Assembly: GCF_020537505.1 (NCBI RefSeq)
Contig: NZ_JAJBMO010000008.1
Location: 107,501 to 171,500 of the forward strand
Reading direction: 5' to 3'
Source of the DNA: Blautia glucerasea
GTDB lineage: Bacteria > Bacillota > Clostridia > Lachnospirales > Lachnospiraceae
DNA: 64,000 nt
The notes under the pieces were generated by a model, which saw only the letters and a program-made list of their open reading frames with translations, was not told the origin of the DNA and made no database searches. Positions within the stretch are counted from its first letter, which is position 1; every line of letters begins with the position of its first letter. The position numbers and the translations under genes were made by a program. This document shows, in pieces, positions 51,580 through 60,672 of this stretch.

Positions 51580-54162
51580 TCATCCCTTCCTTTCATATGG
51601 TGTTCCAGTAAGAGGAAGGCTGTAACGCCTTACACCATCTCTTCGGAAATAGGCATCTGCTATTGCCGGTGCAGTGGGAATAGATGTAATCTCTCCAATA
51701 CCAATGGCACCACAGGCAACCTTAAGACCAGGCTTGTCAATGACAATGGCATCAATCTTCGGAATCTCATGAGCACGGAAAAGACCTAAAGAACCGTATT
51801 TGGAAATCGGTTTACAATTCTCATCAATTGGGTATTTTTCCCGTAGTGCAAAACCCATGGACATTACCACACCGCCCTCGATCTGGCCTTCACAGGACAA
51901 AGGATTTACCGCTTTTCCCACATCATGGGCAGCCACTATCTCCTCGATCCTTCCATTTTGGGAATCCAGGATACAAACCTGGGTAGCATAACCATAAGCT
52001 ACATGGGAAACCGGATTTGGTACATTGGCACCAAGAGGATCTGTCTTGGCAAGGTACTCTGCATAGTAAACCTTACCGATCATATCTTCTACCGTTAATC
52101 CTGCTTTTTTATCTTCCATCAATTTCTCACAGGCCCTTCTGCAGGCTTCTCCTGTAACAAGCGTCTGTCTGGAGCCAGATGTGGTTCCGGAATCTGGAGA
52201 AATCCAGGTATTGCTGCGTTCGTAAACGATGTCCTCTCTTTTTACATCTGTATTGCTTACGATCATCTGCGTCAGAACAGTGCCAAGTCCCTGTCCAATG
52301 CAGGAGGCCCCTGAATAAATATGAAGCTTCCTATCTTCTTCATAAATCAGCTTCACACGGCCAGTATCCGGAATTCCAACACCAACGCCTGCATTCTTCA
52401 TAGCACAGCCAATTCCTACCGCTTTTCCCTCTGCCAGAGCAGCATCATATTTCGGCTTTACTGCCTCTAAGGTCTCCACAAGACCGGTGGAATCGTCTAC
52501 GATCTGACCATTTGGAAGAGTCTCCCAGGGACGAATGGCATTGCGGTAACGGATCTCCCAAGGCGTAATCCCCACCTTATCTGCCATCATATTCAGAAGT
52601 GTCTCTGTGGCAAAACAGGTCTGGGTAACTCCAAAACCGCGGAATGCTCCTGCCGGTGGATTATTGGTATAATAAGCAGTTCCCTCAATCTCAAAGTTTT
52701 CGTAGTGATAGGGCCCTGCTGCGTGCGTGCATGCACGCTCCAGAACCGGACCTCCAAGAGATGCAAATGCACCTGTATCTGAGGCAACCTTTGCCTTTAC
52801 GCCCATGATATTTCCATTCTCATCACAGCCCATGGTCATGTCCATATAAAATGGATGCCGCTTGGGATGAACAAGCAGGGACTCCGCTCTTGTAAGCTTC
52901 ATCTTAACCGGTTTCTTCGTCACATAAGTAAGAAGTGCGCTTAAATGCTGCACTGTCATATCTTCCTTGCCGCCGAATCCACCGCCTACCAGGGCATTCT
53001 GCACTTTTACTTTGTCTGTACCAAGGACTAAGCTGCATTCGTGCAGCGTCTGGTGTGCTGACTGGTCTGTGGAATATACAAAAACATCTCCGTCTTCATC
53101 ATAGAAAGACACCGCACATTCCGGTTCCAGGAACGCATGCTCGCTCCATGGTGTCTCAAAATGATGGGAGATCACATATTTTGACTTCTCGATAGCCTCT
53201 GTGGCATTTCCCCTGCTGATGTGCTTGTATGCGCAGATATTATTCTCTTCCTCATCAAATACCTTTGGTGCATCTTTAGCTGCTGCCTTTTCAATGGTAT
53301 AAACGTGAGGAAGCACCTCATACTCAACCTTGATCAGCTTTACTGCCTTATCCGCGGTCTCTTTGTCCTTAGCCGCTACAAGTGCAATGGCATCTCCCAG
53401 ATAATGGGTAAGGCCACCTACCGGAATCAGGGTATACTGATCGTGTTTCAGATGCCCGATTTTATTTTCCCCAGGAATGTCCTCAGCGGTAACAACCGCC
53501 TCAACTCCAGGAAGTTCCAGTGCCTTGGACTTATCAATGGAAAGCACTCTGGCCCTTGGATATTTGCTTCGTAAAGCAGAGCCATAAAGCATGCCCTCCA
53601 GGTAAAAATCGTCTGGATATTTGCCAGTGCCAAGAACCTTTTCCCCCACATCGATTCTTGCCACACGGGATCCAATATGCCAGTCGTTGTTCATTTCTTC
53701 CGGAAGTATACCCTCCTGCATAACTTTGGCTGCAATCCGTACTGCATCTATAATTTTTACATACCCGGTGCAACGGCAATAATTATTCCGCAGGGCATAT
53801 TTGATTTCCTCGTCAGTAGGCTCTTTATTCACGTCCAGAAGAGCCTTGGTACACATTACCATGCCGGGAATGCAGAAGCCACACTGTACGGCACCGGCTT
53901 TTCCGTAGGCATAGGTATATACCCTTTCTTCCCAATCGGTCAGCCCCTCTACTGTAATGATATTTCTGCCATCCAGCAGATCTGTATCTGGCACACAGGC
54001 CTTACAGGTTCTGCCATCGATGATCACGGTACAGGCTCCGCAGGCACCCTCACTACAGCCATCTTTTACAGAAGTCAGATGTAACTCATCACGGAGAAAT
54101 CTGAGCAGCTTCTGATTTTTTTTCGCCTCTACCTGCTGGCCATTGACTGTAAATACTGCCAT
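51580..54162 (-). CDS. xdhD: Selenium-dependent xanthine dehydrogenase-type enzyme, fused Fe-S and Mo subunit
   Basis: An 860-residue fusion of a 2Fe-2S domain (1-155; GCSEGACGACTV, CGFCIPG, CRCTGY) and a Mo-binding domain. LVGGGFGGKEDMTVQ, NPPAGAFRGFGVTQT, GASCIGQGLGTVLTQM and the catalytic region GAIGIGEITSIPTAP are visible. There is no FAD domain, so electrons likely pass to the ferredoxin or YgfK. It matches XdhD of the E. coli selenate/purine cluster and of the urate gene set. Confidence 0.93.
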   Translation of the reverse strand: MAVFTVNGQQVEAKKNQKLLRFLRDELHLTSVKDGCSEGACGACTVIIDGRTCKACVPDTDLLDGRNIITVEGLTDWEERVYTYAYGKAGAVQCGFCIPGMVMCTKALLDVNKEPTDEEIKYALRNNYCRCTGYVKIIDAVRIAAKVMQEGILPEEMNNDWHIGSRVARIDVGEKVLGTGKYPDDFYLEGMLYGSALRSKYPRARVLSIDKSKALELPGVEAVVTAEDIPGENKIGHLKHDQYTLIPVGGLTHYLGDAIALVAAKDKETADKAVKLIKVEYEVLPHVYTIEKAAAKDAPKVFDEEENNICAYKHISRGNATEAIEKSKYVISHHFETPWSEHAFLEPECAVSFYDEDGDVFVYSTDQSAHQTLHECSLVLGTDKVKVQNALVGGGFGGKEDMTVQHLSALLTYVTKKPVKMKLTRAESLLVHPKRHPFYMDMTMGCDENGNIMGVKAKVASDTGAFASLGGPVLERACTHAAGPYHYENFEIEGTAYYTNNPPAGAFRGFGVTQTCFATETLLNMMADKVGITPWEIRYRNAIRPWETLPNGQIVDDSTGLVETLEAVKPKYDAALAEGKAVGIGCAMKNAGVGVGIPDTGRVKLIYEEDRKLHIYSGASCIGQGLGTVLTQMIVSNTDVKREDIVYERSNTWISPDSGTTSGSRQTLVTGEACRRACEKLMEDKKAGLTVEDMIGKVYYAEYLAKTDPLGANVPNPVSHVAYGYATQVCILDSQNGRIEEIVAAHDVGKAVNPLSCEGQIEGGVVMSMGFALREKYPIDENCKPISKYGSLGLFRAHEIPKIDAIVIDKPGLKVACGAIGIGEITSIPTAPAIADAYFRRDGVRRYSLPLTGTPYERKG

Positions 54163-54225
54163 GTTGGACTCTCCTTTCTACTACACCCATGAAAGTCTGT
54201 TCCATGACTTTCACTATAATAGATA

Positions 54226-54258
54226 CTGTCCACAGCCCCTTCTAAAAGCTGTGGACAG
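54226..54258. other. Perfect 11-bp hairpin between ygfK and xdhD
   Basis: CTGTCCACAGC and GCTGTGGACAG pair with an 11-base loop. No T run follows on the minus strand. A smaller GAAAGTC/GACTTTC stem lies closer to the xdhD ribosome site. It may be an mRNA processing or stability element setting different levels of ygfK and xdhD. Confidence 0.55.
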
Positions 54259-54271
54259 CATTTCTATCATT

Positions 54272-57271
54272 TTATTTTGTTATCAGATATCCATAATCGT
54301 TGATAACTGCACAGATCAGTTTCTTCAAGCCATCGTACAGCTTGTCTGCAGGATCGTCCGCCTTGCAGTCTGTGATCTGTCCAACAAATCTGACCTTGCA
54401 GGTCTTGCTCTTTTTATCCAGAACCACAAATCCGTCATTCTTACTGTCTGCCATGTCTTTCTCATTTGCAAACAGAGTGAATTTATCCTTGTATGGTGCG
54501 CTTGCGTATGGGCAGAAGCTCTTGCAGTTTCCACACTCGTTGCACATGTAATCTACATGGATCACCTGGTTCATAGCCATTCCAGGAACCTTGACGGAAA
54601 TATTTGCGCGGTTCGGGCAGACATCCACACAGTTCTCACAGACCTTGTTACAGGTGAGACATCTCTCTTCCTCGCTCTTCGCTTCCTTGCTATGTTTCAG
54701 AATACCTTTCTTTGCAAAGCAGTCTGCTTCTTCCCCTGCTGTTGCAGCATCCTTTGTGATCTCTTTACCAAGGATATCCTTTACTGCCAACTGTGCGTCA
54801 CGGATTCCCTCTACGATAGTAGCAGCACCTTTTGCGCCATCACCAGCAACATAGACACCGCTTACACTGGTTTCAAGAGTCTTATCGTTAATTTTTGCTT
54901 TTCCTCTTTCGTCTACTGCGATCTGGTTTGCAGTATAGAAATCGGTATCGATCTTCTCTCCAACGGCTACGATCACGGTATCAGCCGGAACCTCTGTTAC
55001 ATCGGCTGTTTCAATCACGCTTGCACGTCCGGAGGCGTCCATCTGGCCAAGCTCCATCTTCTTACAGATCAGTCTGCCGTCCTCAAGGCTTACCGGGGAA
55101 AGAAGCTCTTTGAACTCAACACCTTCCTCCAGAACTTCCAGAAGCTCATCCTCTGCTGCCGGCATGTAACGTTTGGTTCTTCTGTATACAAGATAAACGT
55201 GCTCTACGCCTTCTGTACGCTTTGCAGCTCTTGCAGTGTCCATAGCAGTGTTTCCGCCACCAATTACTACTACATTTTTACCGATATTCAGCTTACCATC
55301 CTTTGCCTTGAAATCACGGAGGAATTTCAGGGCGTTAACAGTCTCACCTTTTTCCAGTTTCAAGGTACCAGGCTTTCCAGCTCCGATTGCCAGGATCACA
55401 GCATCATAACCCTGTGCTTTCAGTTCTGCTACAGAAGTAATTTCTGTGTTGGTACGGATCTCTACCCCCATCTTCTGGACGAAGGAGATGTCTTTGTCAA
55501 TGGCATCATTTCCAATACGGAAGCCTGGGATCACATAACGGATCACGCCGCCGGCTTTCTCTTCTTTTTCAAAAATGGTAACTGCTGTGCCTTCTCTTGC
55601 AAGGAAATAAGCTGCTGCAATACCAGCAGGACCACCGCCTACTACTGCAACCTTCCTGCCGTTTGGCTCACCAGCCTTGATCTCACCGATCAGCTGCTCA
55701 TAGCCATGTTCTGCTGCTGTCAGCTTGGTACCACGGATATTTACAGATTCCTCGTAGAAATTACGGGTACATTTAGTCATACAGTTGTGTGCACATAAGG
55801 TACCTGTAATAAATGGCAGGGCATTCTTCTCCAGAATCACTTCAAGTGCTTCTTTATACCTGCCCTCACCAGTCAACGCTACGTACTGTGGAATATCCTG
55901 GTGGATTGGACATCCTTCGGAACATGGTGCATAGAAGCAGTCCAGAAGAGGAACTTCCTTTGTGCTCTTTCTATTGGGGATCGACTTGATGTTTTTCACA
56001 TGATGGGCATCTGTGATGGCATCTGTGGCCAGCTTCTTCAGCGCATCCACATCAATTCCTTCCCATTTCTTCGGACAGATTCCTTCCACTTTATCTGCCA
56101 CCTGGGTGAATCTCTGGTAGCCACCTGTCTTCAAAAGGGTGGTCGCCATGGTTACAGGCCAGATACCGCATTCCACGATTTTGTCAATATTGTAATAATC
56201 TGCGCCGCCAGAATAGGAAATCCGGAGCTTTCCTGCAAATTCTGCTGAAAGTTTGGCTGCAAGGGAAATGGACAGCGGGAATAAAGCTTTACCCGACATG
56301 TACATTTCCTCACTTGGAAGCTCATTTCTGGTAACGTCAACTGGGAAAGTATTGGTAATTTTCACACCAAACTCCAGACCCAGCTCTTCGGATAATTTCA
56401 TCAGACGGGTCAGCATAGGAACTGCATCCTCATACTGCAGATCGTCTCTGAAATGGAAATCACCGAATACCATATAGTCATATCCCATCTCATCCATGGT
56501 CTTTCTCGCGAAATCATAGCCAAGAAGAGTAGGATTGCATTTTACAAAGGTGTTCAGATGCTTCTCTGTAAGAAGGTAATTTGCAATGCTCTCAATCTCC
56601 TGTGGAGGGCATCCATGCAGTGTGGAGATCGTAGCGGAATTACAGATATTGGACGGAATCGCTTCAATGTCTTCTCTGGTGAAGTTCTGAAACTTGTCGG
56701 CATGATCCAGAAGCCATTTCTTACATTCCTGGAAAACAGCGGTGTCCTTCGCTTCCATCATTCCATCAATAAAGGTATTGACCTTATCACCCTTAATTCC
56801 TGCAAGGTCATATCCTACAGAAATATTAAACTGGAAGCCATCCTGTGCGCCCAGGCCAAACTCCTTAGCCATTACGTGAAGGATAAACCATGCCTTAATG
56901 TACTCTCCCATTGCATCCGGAACCGTCAGCTCTGTAGACCACTCACAGTTATATCCCTCATCATCTGCAAGAATACAGGGTTTATTTACACATGCAGAAA
57001 GCTCTGCCCCGTCCATCTTCTGAACTGTCTTCAGTTCGAAGAAACGCGCTCCTGCATAGTAGGATGCAATGATATTCTGAGCCAGCTGGGTATGGGGACC
57101 GGCTGCCGGTCCCACTGGTGTCTCCAGATTTCTGGTGAAAATGGTCATATCATTCTTCGCATCCGCTGTATATGGACGATGTACCCCAAATACCGTATCC
57201 TGCCCCTTTTTCTCCTGAAGGACCCAGTCCATCAGCTGCCCAAAAGGCATACATGTCATAATATCGCTCAT
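54272..57271 (-). CDS. ygfK: YgfK-type iron-sulfur flavoprotein (putative selenate reductase subunit)
   Basis: A 999-residue multidomain redox enzyme. Residues 1-420 resemble a dihydroorotate/dihydropyrimidine dehydrogenase barrel. Residues 450-540 hold a GltD-like Fe-S domain (CSEGCPIHQDIPQYVAL). FAD binds at AVVGGGPAGIAAAYFLAREG and NADPH at VVIGGGNTAMDTARAAKR. Two C-terminal ferredoxin motifs follow (CENCVDVCPN, CNECGNCKSFCPYA). The layout resembles dihydropyrimidine dehydrogenase with fused parts, so ring reduction is more likely than selenate reduction. It is part of the urate set. Confidence 0.93.
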   Translation of the reverse strand: MSDIMTCMPFGQLMDWVLQEKKGQDTVFGVHRPYTADAKNDMTIFTRNLETPVGPAAGPHTQLAQNIIASYYAGARFFELKTVQKMDGAELSACVNKPCILADDEGYNCEWSTELTVPDAMGEYIKAWFILHVMAKEFGLGAQDGFQFNISVGYDLAGIKGDKVNTFIDGMMEAKDTAVFQECKKWLLDHADKFQNFTREDIEAIPSNICNSATISTLHGCPPQEIESIANYLLTEKHLNTFVKCNPTLLGYDFARKTMDEMGYDYMVFGDFHFRDDLQYEDAVPMLTRLMKLSEELGLEFGVKITNTFPVDVTRNELPSEEMYMSGKALFPLSISLAAKLSAEFAGKLRISYSGGADYYNIDKIVECGIWPVTMATTLLKTGGYQRFTQVADKVEGICPKKWEGIDVDALKKLATDAITDAHHVKNIKSIPNRKSTKEVPLLDCFYAPCSEGCPIHQDIPQYVALTGEGRYKEALEVILEKNALPFITGTLCAHNCMTKCTRNFYEESVNIRGTKLTAAEHGYEQLIGEIKAGEPNGRKVAVVGGGPAGIAAAYFLAREGTAVTIFEKEEKAGGVIRYVIPGFRIGNDAIDKDISFVQKMGVEIRTNTEITSVAELKAQGYDAVILAIGAGKPGTLKLEKGETVNALKFLRDFKAKDGKLNIGKNVVVIGGGNTAMDTARAAKRTEGVEHVYLVYRRTKRYMPAAEDELLEVLEEGVEFKELLSPVSLEDGRLICKKMELGQMDASGRASVIETADVTEVPADTVIVAVGEKIDTDFYTANQIAVDERGKAKINDKTLETSVSGVYVAGDGAKGAATIVEGIRDAQLAVKDILGKEITKDAATAGEEADCFAKKGILKHSKEAKSEEERCLTCNKVCENCVDVCPNRANISVKVPGMAMNQVIHVDYMCNECGNCKSFCPYASAPYKDKFTLFANEKDMADSKNDGFVVLDKKSKTCKVRFVGQITDCKADDPADKLYDGLKKLICAVINDYGYLITK

Positions 57272-57273
57272 AC

Positions 57274-58611
57274 TTATTTTCCTCCGTTAATATCATCTGC
57301 CAGTTCCTGTGCAGACTGACGGCAGTCAGCCATAACCTTGTCCACGTCACAAACCAGCACTTCTCTGTCTTTCATAAGGACCTTGCCATTACATACCGTG
57401 GTCACTACATCGTGTCCTGTAGTTCCGAACAGAAGATGTCCGTTTACATTGTCTGCTCTCATAGGAGTCAGCGGGTTGTAATCCATTACGATCACATCTG
57501 CTGCTGCACCTTCCTTCAGAACGCCCAGCGGTTTCTTAAAGTAGCGGTTGGCAATGATGGCATTGTTCTCAAAGAGCATCCTGGGAACCTCACCCCATGC
57601 AGCGTTCGGGTCACAGAGATGATGCTTATGAAGGATATTTGCAACCTTCCAGGATTCCAGCATATCATGGGTATATCCGTCTGTTCCAAGTCCGGTAACG
57701 ATTCCCTTATGTACCAGCTCCATGGTAGGAGGGCATCCGCAGGCATTTCCCATATTGGATTCCGGATTGTGGACAACCATGGTATCAGTCTCTTTGATCA
57801 GATCCATCTCATGCTCGTTAATATAAATACAGTGTCCAAGAAGTGTCTTTGGTCCAAGGATATTCCAGTCGTAAAGTCTGTCTACAATTCGTTTGCTGTG
57901 CTCCTTCAGGCACTGGTGAAGGTCATAAATGCCTTCTGCAACATGGATATGGTAGCCAACACCCTCTGGCTTCAGCTCATTACACAGCTCCATGGTCTCA
58001 TCGGAAATTGTGAAGGAAGCGTGCATACCCATCATGGCAGCGATCATGTCACTGTCATCCGCCAGTGCGTGTTTGATAAAGTTCACATTCTCCATCACAG
58101 ATTCTCTGGATTTGTCCATGCCGTCACGGTCGGAAATCTCATAGCAAAGACAAGTACGTACCCCAAGCTCTTTAGCTGCTGATTCAATGGCGTTAAGAGA
58201 ACCTGTAATATGTCCAAAACTTGCGTGATGGTCGAATACTGTAGTTACACCATTACGGATGCTGTCGATATAGGTAGCCATTGCAGAAAGTCTGGTCTGC
58301 TCCAATGTAAGATGACGGTCAATGGTCCACCACTGTCCATCCAGAATATCCAGAAATCCCTTAGGATTGTACCCTTTAATACTCAGTCCTCTGGCAAAAG
58401 AGCTGTAGATATGCTCGTGGGTATTGATAAATGCAGGCATGATGACTCCGCCTCTGGCATCTACAAATTCTCCGTCCGGATATGCTTTCTTTACCTCATC
58501 TGTAGTCCCCACCATAACTATGGTGTTACCATCCATTGCAACTGCGCCGTTCTCTATAAATGCATTAGATGCATCCCGTGTGATCATTCTTCCATTACCA
58601 ATAATAAGCAT
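57274..58611 (-). CDS. ssnA: SsnA-type aminohydrolase
   Basis: A 445-residue amidohydrolase of the guanine-deaminase/ATZ family. The metal motif THEH lies in PAFINTHEHIYSSFARG, with further ligands in GYHIHVAEG, LLGHCIY and GLGTDGYTHD. It should deaminate or open a purine-derived ring. I start at the ATG at 58611 after AAAGGAGG. It leads the ssnA-ygfK-xdhD-ferredoxin unit and ygfK starts two bases after it. Confidence 0.93.
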   Translation of the reverse strand: MLIIGNGRMITRDASNAFIENGAVAMDGNTIVMVGTTDEVKKAYPDGEFVDARGGVIMPAFINTHEHIYSSFARGLSIKGYNPKGFLDILDGQWWTIDRHLTLEQTRLSAMATYIDSIRNGVTTVFDHHASFGHITGSLNAIESAAKELGVRTCLCYEISDRDGMDKSRESVMENVNFIKHALADDSDMIAAMMGMHASFTISDETMELCNELKPEGVGYHIHVAEGIYDLHQCLKEHSKRIVDRLYDWNILGPKTLLGHCIYINEHEMDLIKETDTMVVHNPESNMGNACGCPPTMELVHKGIVTGLGTDGYTHDMLESWKVANILHKHHLCDPNAAWGEVPRMLFENNAIIANRYFKKPLGVLKEGAAADVIVMDYNPLTPMRADNVNGHLLFGTTGHDVVTTVCNGKVLMKDREVLVCDVDKVMADCRQSAQELADDINGGK

Positions 58612-58689
58612 ATGGCATCCTCCTTTACTTAGTGAAATTGTCGAATCAAAAAGCACAATTCAACATTTTTTAGGATATTTTATACAGTT

Positions 58690-58718
58690 AATGTAACATA
58701 TTCCCTTACAAATTTCAA
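58690..58718 (-). promoter_or_regulatory. Promoter of the ssnA-ygfK-xdhD-ferredoxin unit
   Basis: TTGAAA (58713-58718) and TACATT (58690-58695) are 17 bases apart, with a TATGT extension. The leader is about 75 bases and AT-rich. Confidence 0.7.
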
Positions 58719-58805
58719 TAGTAATTCTAAAAATATTTTTGGCTTTCTCAAAATTTTTGTTCAGTTAAACTAACCTATTATACGAATTTTCCCGTTATAC
58801 GCAAA

Positions 58806-58838
58806 CAAGGCAGCCCGCTGTTGTAGCGAACTGCCTTG
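58806..58838 (-). terminator. Terminator of the cobalamin nucleotide-loop operon
   Basis: CAAGGCAG (58806-58813) and CTGCCTTG (58831-58838) pair, with inner CGCT/AGCG; the minus strand continues with TTTG. It lies 65 bases after cobC and separates it from ssnA. Confidence 0.6.
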
Positions 58839-58903
58839 CTCTATCTTCTATAAAAAATATTCACCTTTCAATTCCATTGCATATACACATAAGATGCTGT
58901 TTT

Positions 58904-59497
58904 CTACAATTCCCGGATCATATGTAAAAACTGCCTGCCTTTTTTCCATAATTCAGGATCAATTTCCACTTCATATCCCTTGCCATTCTTCACATGCCAG
59001 TCATAAAAGGAACGTTCTTCATCTGCATATTCTTCCATAATGTTCATGATGGTACCGCCATGCACCACCAGAGCCGCAGTAGAAAGCATTCCCCGGATAC
59101 AGCCGTTCACAGCTTTCTGAAAGCCCACTACATTTCGTTTCTTAAATTCCTCCCGGCTCTCTCCTTCTGGAAATGGCAGCAGCCCGCCAGAATCGATCCA
59201 GGCCTGATAGTGCTCGTTTCCATCCAGTTCCAGATAATTTTTATTTTCAAACTCTCCGAAATCACATTCTGCAAGCTCATCTATAATGTTCAGCTTTTTC
59301 CCGGGAAAAAGAATTCTGGCAGTCTGGGTGCATCGAAGCATTGGACTTGCATATACGGCCTGTACAGCCGGATAATCTATCTGTTCCAGCCTGCTTTCTG
59401 CCTCAGGGCAAAGGGGTTCGTCCGTTCTTTTTCCTATGTATCTTTTTAATTTATTGCCTTCAGTTTCCCCATGACGGATCAGTAAAAGCTTAAGCAT
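58904..59497 (-). CDS. cobC: Alpha-ribazole phosphatase-type histidine phosphatase
   Basis: A 197-residue phosphoglycerate-mutase-like phosphatase with the catalytic LIRHGETEGN at 6-15 and VHGGTIMNIM near 144. Position in the cob operon supports dephosphorylation of alpha-ribazole phosphate or cobalamin phosphate. It overlaps the short CobU-like gene by eight bases and is last in the operon. Confidence 0.87.
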   Translation of the reverse strand: MLKLLLIRHGETEGNKLKRYIGKRTDEPLCPEAESRLEQIDYPAVQAVYASPMLRCTQTARILFPGKKLNIIDELAECDFGEFENKNYLELDGNEHYQAWIDSGGLLPFPEGESREEFKKRNVVGFQKAVNGCIRGMLSTAALVVHGGTIMNIMEEYADEERSFYDWHVKNGKGYEVEIDPELWKKGRQFLHMIREL

Positions 59498-59870
59498 TCT
59501 TGATCACCGTCCCAATTCCGCAAACTACACGCGTTACCTTACTGCATTTGGCCGCCAGGCTTGTACAGACTCTTCCCACAGCTTCCCGGTATTTTCGGTC
59601 AAAAGCATCCATCGGGACAACACCATATCCCACTTCCTGACTCACCAGAATAATGTCTGGATTTTTCTCAGACAATTCTTCTGCCAGGTCAGTCACATCC
59701 TGGTCTGCTTTTAATTCTTTTTTGATGTACTCCTGAAAATCCAGAACACCATCTGCTGTCATCAAATCCTCTTTTTCCAGATCAGCTCCATTTTTCCAAT
59801 CAACTTCAGGATGCGTTTCCCTCGCGTAAGCGCTTTTTCCCTGAAACGCCCCTCCAATGATCATTTCCAT
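59490..59870 (-). CDS. Short CobU-like P-loop protein (second copy)
   Basis: A 126-residue protein that resembles both ends of CobU but lacks the middle. The P-loop is GGAFQGKSAYA at 6-16, and the C-terminal half has ILVSQEVGYGVVPMDAFDRKYREAVGR, a clear CobU block. The histidine/arginine region (HRxxR) where guanylylation occurs in CobU is absent. It may be a kinase-only form, a regulator, or a relic. A canonical cobU lies two genes upstream. GAAAGGGGAAAG precedes the ATG. Confidence 0.75.
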   Translation of the reverse strand: MEMIIGGAFQGKSAYARETHPEVDWKNGADLEKEDLMTADGVLDFQEYIKKELKADQDVTDLAEELSEKNPDIILVSQEVGYGVVPMDAFDRKYREAVGRVCTSLAAKCSKVTRVVCGIGTVIKNA

Positions 59871-59901
59871 CTGTATCTTTCCCCTTTCTTTTCCCTGCTC
59901 T

Positions 59902-60672
59902 TTAGACCCACACAGATGCTATCGCAAGCAAAATCGCCATTGTCACCTCGCAGAGGCAAAGAAAATAGCCTGCCAGGTCGCCTGTGATCCCCCCAAAGTA
60001 TTTCATGGCTTTGTGATGATAGTAAAGAAAACAAAAAGCAGCTGCGGCAAACGCCAAAACACCAAGTATGGGCTGGATCCACACCATTAACACCAGAAGG
60101 ATTCCAAGATAAAGGATCAGCACATTTCTCACGGTCATTTCTTCCGCTTTTCTGGAAAATTCTGCCACGGTTCCATCTTTACGTGCTTTGGGAAATGTCA
60201 TAACACTGATCCCGGAAAAGCATCTGGAAACCATAAATCCCAGAGCCATGATCAAAAGAGCCGGTTGATTGGTCCAAAGCTGACTGTAAGCACCATACCA
60301 GGCAAGAAAATAAACACATGCTGTAATAACCGCAAATGCACCGGCATGGGAATCTTTCAGTATTTCAAGACGCCGTTCCCGCTCCTGCCAGGAACTTAAA
60401 GCATCGGAAGTATCCAGAAGGCCATCTACATGAATACCTCCTGTCACCAATACCGGAACCAGCACAAGAAACGCTGAAACAAAGGTTGGATGAAATCCGA
60501 ATTTTTCGCCAGCCCAGCCAACCAGATAAGAAAGAGCTCCGATCACCAGACCAATAAATGGAAAAAAGCAAAAGGTATATTTCATATTCTCTTTGTTCCA
60601 GTCGGCCCTTGGCATGGGAATTTTGGAATACATAGCAAAGGCCACTTTAAAGTTGTTCCACAGCATTTTCAA
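59902..60672 (-). CDS. cobS: Cobalamin synthase (adenosylcobinamide-GDP ribazoletransferase)
   Basis: CobS joins alpha-ribazole to adenosylcobinamide-GDP in the membrane. The 256-residue protein opens MKMLWNNFKVAFAMYSKIPMP and has TGGIHVDGLLDTSDALSS and KDSHAGAFAVITA, both conserved metal-binding blocks, with six or so membrane segments. I choose the TTG at 60672, eight bases after GGAGG, overlapping cobU by 26 bases; the ATG at 60666 is the alternative. Confidence 0.92.
   Translation of the reverse strand: MKMLWNNFKVAFAMYSKIPMPRADWNKENMKYTFCFFPFIGLVIGALSYLVGWAGEKFGFHPTFVSAFLVLVPVLVTGGIHVDGLLDTSDALSSWQERERRLEILKDSHAGAFAVITACVYFLAWYGAYSQLWTNQPALLIMALGFMVSRCFSGISVMTFPKARKDGTVAEFSRKAEEMTVRNVLILYLGILLVLMVWIQPILGVLAFAAAAFCFLYYHHKAMKYFGGITGDLAGYFLCLCEVTMAILLAIASVWV

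Noticed and set aside
54143..55798. 551-codon plus-strand frame opposite ygfK
   Set aside because: It is a mirror frame of ygfK, whose FAD, NADPH and Fe-S motifs are intact on the minus strand.
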